DNA of 64,000 nucleotides, from the NCBI RefSeq assembly GCF_041346945.1, contig NZ_CP166850.1, positions 1,240,001 to 1,304,000 on the forward strand, read 5' to 3'. Positions within the stretch are counted from its first letter, which is position 1. The number at the start of each line of letters is the position of its first letter. Origin of the DNA: Amycolatopsis sp. cg9. GTDB taxonomy: Bacteria > Actinomycetota > Actinomycetes > Mycobacteriales > Pseudonocardiaceae. The notes beneath the pieces are model-generated. The model was not told the DNA's origin. It was given only the letters and a program-made list of their open reading frames with translations, and ran no database searches. Of this stretch, positions 60,535 through 64,000 are shown one piece after another. The position numbers and the translations under genes were made by a program.

Positions 60535-60608
60535 TGCCCCCGACGGGACTCGAACCCGCACTGAGTCGATTTTAAGTCGACTGCCTCTGCCGATTGGGCT
60601 ACGGGGGC
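60535..60608 (-). tRNA. tRNA with UAA anticodon and short variable arm
   Basis: 74 nt without the CCA (encoded CCA at 60532-60534). Acceptor GCCCCCG/CGGGGGC, T-arm GCGGG-TTCGAGT-CCCGT, anticodon stem GTCGA/TCGAC with loop CTTAAAA, giving anticodon UAA (leucine UUA codon). The variable loop is only 5 nt (TCAGT), unlike the long arm of normal tRNA-Leu. The D-stem has three pairs and a C-A mismatch. It is the integration target of the decayed element. Confidence 0.88.
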
Positions 60609-60631
60609 ACCACACACTCTAGGTCACGCGC

Positions 60632-61960
60632 TCAGTTCAGCGTCCACGACTGGTTCGCCGCGCCGGTGCACGTCCAGATCTGCAGGGGTGTTCCGTCCGC
60701 CGAGCTGGGGCCGGTCGCGTCCAGGCACTTGCCCGAGGCCGGGTTCACCAGCTGCGCTCCCGAACGGGTCCACTGCTGGGCTCCCGTTCCGTTGCAGTCG
60801 TACAGCTGGACACGGGTGCCGTTCGCCGTGCCCGCCGAGGACACGTCCAGGCACTTGCCCAGGGCGCGCAGCGTGCCTGACGTCGAGGTCCACTGCTGGG
60901 CGTTCGTCCCGTTGCACGTGTACAAGTCGACCGCCGTTCCGTTGGCCGGTGAAGCGCCCGCGACGTCGACGCACTTGCCGCCGTAGCCCGTGATCGTTCC
61001 GCTTGACGACGGGGGTGGGGTGGTCGTGCCGCCCGTGATCGCGTTGAAGATGCGCGAGTACGCGTAGCCCGTCGCTCGGTCGTAGTCCTGGAGTTCCCAG
61101 AACGACAGCTCCGCGACGCCGTTCTGGGCGGCGAACGATTCGAGCTGCTGGGCGTCGGACTGGCTGAACTGGGCGCCGTCGTCGTTGCGGCCGGCGATCG
61201 GGGTCAGGCCCATCATCGCGTACGCCGCCGACGTCGAGATTCCGTACAGGCTTGCCAGCTGGGACGCCGAGGCGCGGGCGGCCGAAAGGGCGTCGCCCAG
61301 GACCGGCTGGCCGTCGTAGAAGTCCATCACCATCAGGTTGACCACGCTGACCTTGACGCCTTTGCTCTTCGCGTCGCGCAGCAGGTCGAGCTCGTTCGAC
61401 GGGATGCCCGACGGGTCGACCGCGAGCGTGTAGTCGACCTGGACCGCCGGGTTCTGCTGCTGCAGCGCGGCCAGCGCCGAGTTGCGGCGCTGGTTGGACG
61501 CCGTGTCGTTCAGGACGCCGCCTTCGATGTCGAAGTCGAGGCGGGGGGTGCCATAGGTGTTGACGACGTTCGCGTACGCCGCCGTCAGGCTCGCCGTGTT
61601 CGTGCAGGTCTGGGCCAGTTCACCGCCCTCCGCGCCGCCGAAGGACGGGATGACGTTGCCGCCCGCCGCTTGCAGGGAGCTGATCTGGGACTTGAACGAG
61701 CCGACGCCGGTGCCGTTCGCCTCCCAGACCGGCGTGCAGCCGGACTGCGGGGTCAGGAACGCCAGCGTGTAGAACTTCGTGCCGGTCGCGCTCATGTCCG
61801 CGGCCAGCTGACCGGCGTCGGCGTCGCTGATCTGCAGGTACGGCGCCGCGTAGTGGGCCGGGAACGCCGGGCCGGCCGCGGCCGCGGTGGACGGGATCGC
61901 GACGGCGGCGGCGCTCAACGCCGCCGCGCCGAGTGCGGCTTTGGTACGGGAAAAGGGCAT
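60632..61960 (-). CDS. Secreted GH18 chitinase with ricin-type (CBM13) domain
   Basis: A 442-residue enzyme. Signal peptide about 1-30; GH18 barrel with Asp142-x-Asp144-x-Glu146 (LDFDIEGG), then a Pro/Ser/Thr linker (about 310-322) and a ricin B-lectin/CBM13 module with repeated GKCLD and QQW motifs. It degrades chitin or related beta-1,4 glycans. Start ATG 61960 follows a plausible GGAGCT. A dre-like site is 85 bp upstream. The 23 bp between its stop and the tRNA 5' end is intact. Confidence 0.9.
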   Translation of the reverse strand: MPFSRTKAALGAAALSAAAVAIPSTAAAAGPAFPAHYAAPYLQISDADAGQLAADMSATGTKFYTLAFLTPQSGCTPVWEANGTGVGSFKSQISSLQAAGGNVIPSFGGAEGGELAQTCTNTASLTAAYANVVNTYGTPRLDFDIEGGVLNDTASNQRRNSALAALQQQNPAVQVDYTLAVDPSGIPSNELDLLRDAKSKGVKVSVVNLMVMDFYDGQPVLGDALSAARASASQLASLYGISTSAAYAMMGLTPIAGRNDDGAQFSQSDAQQLESFAAQNGVAELSFWELQDYDRATGYAYSRIFNAITGGTTTPPPSSSGTITGYGGKCVDVAGASPANGTAVDLYTCNGTNAQQWTSTSGTLRALGKCLDVSSAGTANGTRVQLYDCNGTGAQQWTRSGAQLVNPASGKCLDATGPSSADGTPLQIWTCTGAANQSWTLN

Positions 61961-62045
61961 GGGAGCTCCAGGGGACCGTGCGGGGAGGGAGCCGGAGCGG
62001 ACTTATTCCGCGTTGTGAAGAAAGGGTTTACCCGCTCACCGACCC

Positions 62046-62061
62046 AGTTGTCCAGACCATG
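62046..62061. promoter_or_regulatory. dre-like site upstream of the GH18 chitinase
   Basis: AGTTGTCCAGACCATG agrees with the DasR consensus (AGTGGTCTAGACCACT) at 12 of 16 positions, 86-101 bp before the ATG of the leftward chitinase. Confidence 0.5.
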
Positions 62062-62151
62062 TCGCTCACCGGCACACAATCGCCTTTTTCCGGCAATACG
62101 CCGAAATCCGTTGTTCCGGCGCAGAATGCCGGAACAACGGATCCGCGTCCG

Positions 62152-64000
62152 CTACACCTCGACGACGCCACCGTCGAGGAGCCCGGGGCCGCGCTCGCGG
62201 CGCCAGTCCTCCGAGCGGCGCCGGCGCCGCTCCTGCTCGCGGCTGATCCAGTCCCGCCCTTCCGCGGACACCGCCTCCAGTACGTGCAGGGCACCCGCGA
62301 TCCCGGACACCTCGAGCGCGATGCGCTGCAGCGCCGTGTCGCTCTCGAGACTGGCGTCGGACAGGCCGTCGAAGCTCTCCGCCACCACCGAAATCTGTTC
62401 GCCGCTGATCAGGCTGAGCCGCAACGCGCGCCGGCGCAGGGATTCCGACTGCAGCAGCGTCGCCTGGTCGCCGCTGAGGATCTGGTAGCGCCACCCGTCG
62501 GCGTACCGGATGCCCACTTCGGCGACCCGCGCGGCGGCGAGCGAGGTGTACTGGAACGACGTCCGCTGCTCGTTGTGCACGTTCCCGGTGAGGAAATCGA
62601 GCTCGACCTCGATCTCGCGCACGCCGCTTTCGGACAGCAGGAAGATCAGCACGACGTACCGCGAATACCGCATCGGACCGTGGATGACCCGCGCCCGCAA
62701 CGCGTTCGCCGCCCCTTCGGTCAGCACCACGTGCGTGACCAGGTCCCGGTTGCTCAGGCCGTGCCGGCGCAGCGCCTCGGTCTTCAGGAAGGTCTTGTCC
62801 AGGTCGAGCCAGCGCGCCATTTCCGCGTCGTCCGGCCGGTCGCGCAGGACCGCGAGCCAGTCCGCGTAGCCCTGCTCCTCTTCCGCGAGCAATTGCCGGC
62901 CGCGCAGCTCTTCCTCGGCGCGATGCCGCCGGTCCGCCACCACCTTGGTGACGCCGTTCAGCGCGAAGAACCCGCCCAGTGCCAGGAAGACCGCCGCCAC
63001 GGCGAAGCCGTTCTGGCCGCCCAGCATCAGGAGCGCGGCGAAGATCGTCGTGCCGATCCCGATCCGGTGGACGGCGACCGCCGTGCCCGGAGGCCGCAGC
63101 TCCTGCCGGTAGGCGAACAACGTCCCCGCGCGCCACTGCGCCGCCGCCCGCTTCGCGTGCCACCGGATGAGCCAGTCGACGGCGTTGGCCTCGACCTGCG
63201 CGTTCCCGAACAGGGCCACGAAACGCCACTTGTAGTACTCGCACAGGCCCCTGGTGTCGTTCAGCCAGCTGCCTTCGACGTGCGGGCGCGCGTCCCAGAA
63301 GCGGGCTTCCACCAGCTTGTGGATCTGCTGGACGAAGTCCGTCCGCACCCAGTGGCCCGGCGAGGTGGCGGCTTGGTACTGCAGCGGGATCCCGTGTTCG
63401 CGATCGCGCTGGACGAGCCGGCGCAGGGCCAGTTCCCGTTCCGCGCCACCCCAGAACGCGGCCGCGACGCCGGCCGCGAAGAGCAGCAGCGCGGGGATGG
63501 CGATCGCGGGACGGCCGCTGCCGAAGCTGCCGAGGAAGGTGACCAGGCCGAGCAGCAGGCCGAGGCCGCCGAGCACCGGCTTCGCCCATTCCGACGCCGA
63601 AACCTCCGGCGCCTGGGTGGTGAAGTACCGCGGCGCGGCGGGGTCCGGCTCGAAGAACTTCCACGCCCGGCCCGCGCGGTCCGGCTGCAGCCGTTCCTCG
63701 CGGACGCGCTGGGCGTCCTCGGCGTCCAGGCTGTCCTGCAGCGCGCCGCCGAGGACCATGGCGAGGTGCCGGGTGATCTCGCCCTGCCGGTCCTTGGGCA
63801 GCTCGCGGAAGTTCGAGAGCGCTTTCGCGAGGTCGGCCGAGTCCAGCGTTTCGCCGATCTCCTGCCGCCACACGCAGGAGATCAGCTCCCACACGACGTT
63901 GAGCGCGGCGCGCCAGCCGTCGTGCGGGAACCGGCGCGCGGTCACGTCCGCGGTCCGGAACCGCAGGTAGACGTCGTCACCGATCTCGTTGAGCGAGCGG
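62152..64000 (-). CDS. Large membrane protein of unknown function (5' end beyond window)
   Basis: At least 615 residues; the frame is open to the right edge, where SLNEIGDDVYLRFRTADV still reads as coding, so the start is outside. Two pairs of hydrophobic segments (about WAKPVLGGLGLLLGLVTFLG / PALLLFAAGVAAAFWGG and IGTTIFAALLMLGGQNGFAV / FLALGGFFALNG) separate cytoplasmic parts; the C-terminal 250 residues are soluble with an acidic/Arg-rich end (EQERRRRRSEDWRRERG). No family recognised. Confidence 0.75.
   Translation of the reverse strand, partial: RSLNEIGDDVYLRFRTADVTARRFPHDGWRAALNVVWELISCVWRQEIGETLDSADLAKALSNFRELPKDRQGEITRHLAMVLGGALQDSLDAEDAQRVREERLQPDRAGRAWKFFEPDPAAPRYFTTQAPEVSASEWAKPVLGGLGLLLGLVTFLGSFGSGRPAIAIPALLLFAAGVAAAFWGGAERELALRRLVQRDREHGIPLQYQAATSPGHWVRTDFVQQIHKLVEARFWDARPHVEGSWLNDTRGLCEYYKWRFVALFGNAQVEANAVDWLIRWHAKRAAAQWRAGTLFAYRQELRPPGTAVAVHRIGIGTTIFAALLMLGGQNGFAVAAVFLALGGFFALNGVTKVVADRRHRAEEELRGRQLLAEEEQGYADWLAVLRDRPDDAEMARWLDLDKTFLKTEALRRHGLSNRDLVTHVVLTEGAANALRARVIHGPMRYSRYVVLIFLLSESGVREIEVELDFLTGNVHNEQRTSFQYTSLAAARVAEVGIRYADGWRYQILSGDQATLLQSESLRRRALRLSLISGEQISVVAESFDGLSDASLESDTALQRIALEVSGIAGALHVLEAVSAEGRDWISREQERRRRRSEDWRRERGPGLLDGGVVEV

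Larger units (their letters stand above)
57771..60608. mobile_element. Decayed integrative element at a tRNA gene
   Basis: Borders are the tRNA gene (3' end at 60532, pointing into the element) and the diverged copy at 57771-57810, 2.76 kb away. The inside has lower GC than the chromosome, two accessory genes (HEPN-type at 58143, DUF6414-like at 58821), an integrase C-terminal fragment with frameshift next to the tRNA, and a truncated zinc-ribbon frame. This indicates that an integrated element lost most of its core. The tRNA itself stays intact. Confidence 0.7.

Overview
The window is very GC-rich (roughly 70% or more) and densely coded. It has typical actinobacterial content: WXG100 pairs, BTAD/SARP regulators, GAF-ANTAR proteins, a DivIVA-domain protein, DasR-type sites and many GTG starts. 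Together with the recurring CCAATGTGG/CCACATTGG palindromes between genes, this points to a Pseudonocardiaceae chromosome, most likely Amycolatopsis or a close relative. That assignment is inference; no marker gene for species level is present.

Left part (1-10160): a partial membrane protein, then a cysteine hydrolase divergent from a GlxA-type AraC regulator. A 3.3 kb insertion (2326-5634) follows, bounded by a perfect 32 bp direct repeat that reconstitutes the 3' end of the regulator gene. The insertion carries an AbrB-like gene with an AT-rich palindromic, apparently leaderless promoter, an unknown gene, and an opposing two-gene unit: XRE/ImmA-IrrE metalloprotease plus a protein with a tRNA-guanine-transglycosylase-like zinc site. 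This is the best candidate for an undescribed system. After it come a thiolase, a YeeE/YedE sulfur transporter, an LppU-like protein and a Bax inhibitor-1 protein.

Middle part (10484-42750): a surface protein with its sortase, an AcrA1-like acyl-CoA reductase, a DivIVA-like coiled-coil protein and an amidase. Two tandem WXG100 genes, an atypical LuxR regulator and two giant BTAD/ATPase regulators follow. Next is a beta-glucoside uptake operon (LuxR regulator, lipoprotein, two permeases, GH1 enzyme), with a divergent secreted GH3. Then come an ECF42-type sigma factor with its DGPF/YciI partner, an NB-ARC/TPR STAND ATPase, an aldo/keto reductase, and an MFS exporter with a 75 bp coding tandem repeat divergent from an Lrp-type regulator.

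Right part (42790-64000): a chitin theme. A GH19 chitinase with two near-identical binding modules, an intradiol dioxygenase with a chitin-binding-type tail, an AraC regulator and a GH18 chitinase occur here; several have DasR-like (dre) sites upstream. In between lie a LAxTG-anchored thioester protein, TetR/P450 and TetR/DUF4389 pairs with clear palindromic operators, a sigma/GAF-ANTAR operon and a STAS-ATPase protein. The DUF4389 gene looks broken, and the sigma factor has lost its recognition helix. A second, decayed integrative element (about 57771-60572) sits at the 3' end of a tRNA gene. It holds a HEPN-type gene, a DUF6414-like gene, an integrase remnant and a zinc-ribbon remnant. The window ends inside a large membrane protein gene.

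The gene order does not form one pathway. It reads as core chromosome with stand-alone regulatory pairs, polysaccharide-degradation operons and two small acquired islands.
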